The notes below the pieces were generated by a model. It did not search any database. It was not told the origin of the DNA and was given only the letters and a program-made list of their open reading frames with translations. Shown one piece after another: positions 63,678 to 64,000 of a stretch of DNA of 64,000 nt (position 1 is the stretch's first letter; the number at the start of each line of letters is the position of its first letter). Source of the stretch: Megachile rotundata (Eukaryota > Arthropoda > Insecta > Hymenoptera > Megachilidae). The stretch spans positions 126,501 through 190,500 of the forward strand of contig NW_027473363.1 in the NCBI RefSeq assembly GCF_050947335.1. Reading direction: 5' to 3'. A program made the translations under genes and the position numbers.

Positions 63678-64000
63678 AATCACACAATCACACAATCACA
63701 CAATCACTCAATCACACAATCACACAATCACAATCACACAATCACAATCACACAATCACAATTACACAATCACACAATCACACAATCACACAATCACACA
63801 ATCACACAATCACACAATCACACAATCACACAATCACACAATCACACAATCACACAGTCACACAATCACACAACCACACAACCACACAATCACACAAGCA
63901 CACAATCACTCAATCACACAATCACACACTCGCACAATCACACAATGACACAATCACACAATCACAGAATCGCACAGTCACACCATCACACAATCACACA

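Larger units (their letters stand above)
1..64000. repeat. 8-bp (ACACAATC)n satellite array, whole window
   Basis: Every part of the window reads as head-to-tail 8-bp units in one orientation, with ACACAATC as the commonest unit. Units differ from it mostly by one substitution (for example ACACGATC, ACTCAATC, ACACAAGC, ACACAACC, TCACAATC) or by loss of one AC, giving a 6-bp ACAATC. The + strand unit is 4 A, 3 C, 1 T and no G, so the two strands are strongly asymmetric. No inversion of orientation, transposon insertion or unique spacer was seen. Long + strand open frames are a by-product: the 24-bp cycle reads TQSHNHTI in all three frames without a stop, while the - strand has TGA in every frame. 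Array ends are not in the window. The family is not one I recognise, and host and chromosomal position are unknown. Confidence 0.98.

Noticed and set aside
1..64000. Telomere repeat.
   Set aside because: The G-bearing strand unit GATTGTGT has no run of two or more G, unlike known eukaryotic telomere units, and the variants and kilobase block duplications do not fit telomerase products at a chromosome end.
1..64000. Z-DNA or G-quadruplex forming tract.
   Set aside because: Purine-pyrimidine alternation is broken at AA and TC in every unit, and the - strand lacks G runs. Only short CACACA stretches alternate.
1..64000. tRNA, rRNA or other RNA genes, transposon ends, long terminal repeats.
   Set aside because: No stretch departs from the 8-bp unit pattern long enough to hold one, and no inverted repeats or target-site duplications were seen.

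Overview
The whole window is one uninterrupted satellite DNA array. The basic unit is the 8-bp motif ACACAATC (opposite strand GATTGTGT). It is repeated from the first base to the last and mixed with point-mutant units and a shorter 6-bp form (ACAATC, missing one AC). I found no unique sequence, no credible gene, no RNA gene, no transposon and no CRISPR array. Both window edges lie inside the array, so the true array is longer than 64 kb. An array this long with this organisation points to a eukaryotic chromosome, such as pericentromeric, subtelomeric or sex/B-chromosome heterochromatin. I cannot name the organism and I do not recognise the repeat family.

Very long open reading frames occur on the + strand in all three frames (the longest is 2465-7048). 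They are arithmetic artefacts. Eight is not divisible by 3, so the 24-bp cycle reads the same peptide, TQSHNHTI, in every + frame and contains no stop. The - strand cycle contains a TGA in every frame. Apparent starts come from the unit variant ACACAATG. Apparent stops come from the same variant read one frame over (ATGA overlaps) and from TAA-creating variants. No CDS is annotated.

The real content is higher-order structure. Variant units are grouped in a fixed order into recurring modules of about 80-330 bp, here named M, D and E. M (19 copies) has an ACACGATC run, the motif aataactgtcac, and a GGTC-rich stretch with (c/t)gatgac and acacggtcac. D has cggtcacacaatcaaacattc followed by cgatc and cggtc units; there are 15 full copies and 9 short copies without the cggtc tail. 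E (13 copies) has cattcacacattcaaacattc, then alternating cgatc/cagtc units, and usually ends in atcttacac. Nearly all G and CpG on the + strand falls in these modules; the sequence between them is mostly plain ACACAATC.

Layout by region. At 1-18 kb D and E modules dominate, with one M, and the block at about 1.75-3.95 kb recurs at 8.1-10.3 and 10.7-12.5 kb. At 18-37 kb M modules become frequent, and the block at about 22.8-28 kb recurs about 8.7 kb downstream. At 37-61 kb the array is most regular. It holds a 2.69-kb tandem duplication (about 39.1-44.4 kb) and a very recent 7.56-7.58-kb tandem duplication (about 43.7-58.8 kb), with the crossover located inside a chimeric M module at 51.24-51.32 kb. 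At 61-64 kb there is a fused M, a small local duplication of about 270 bp, and the start of a further block copy that runs off the window. The modules behave as recombination units: duplications begin and end in them, and their internal run lengths vary by whole 8-bp units.
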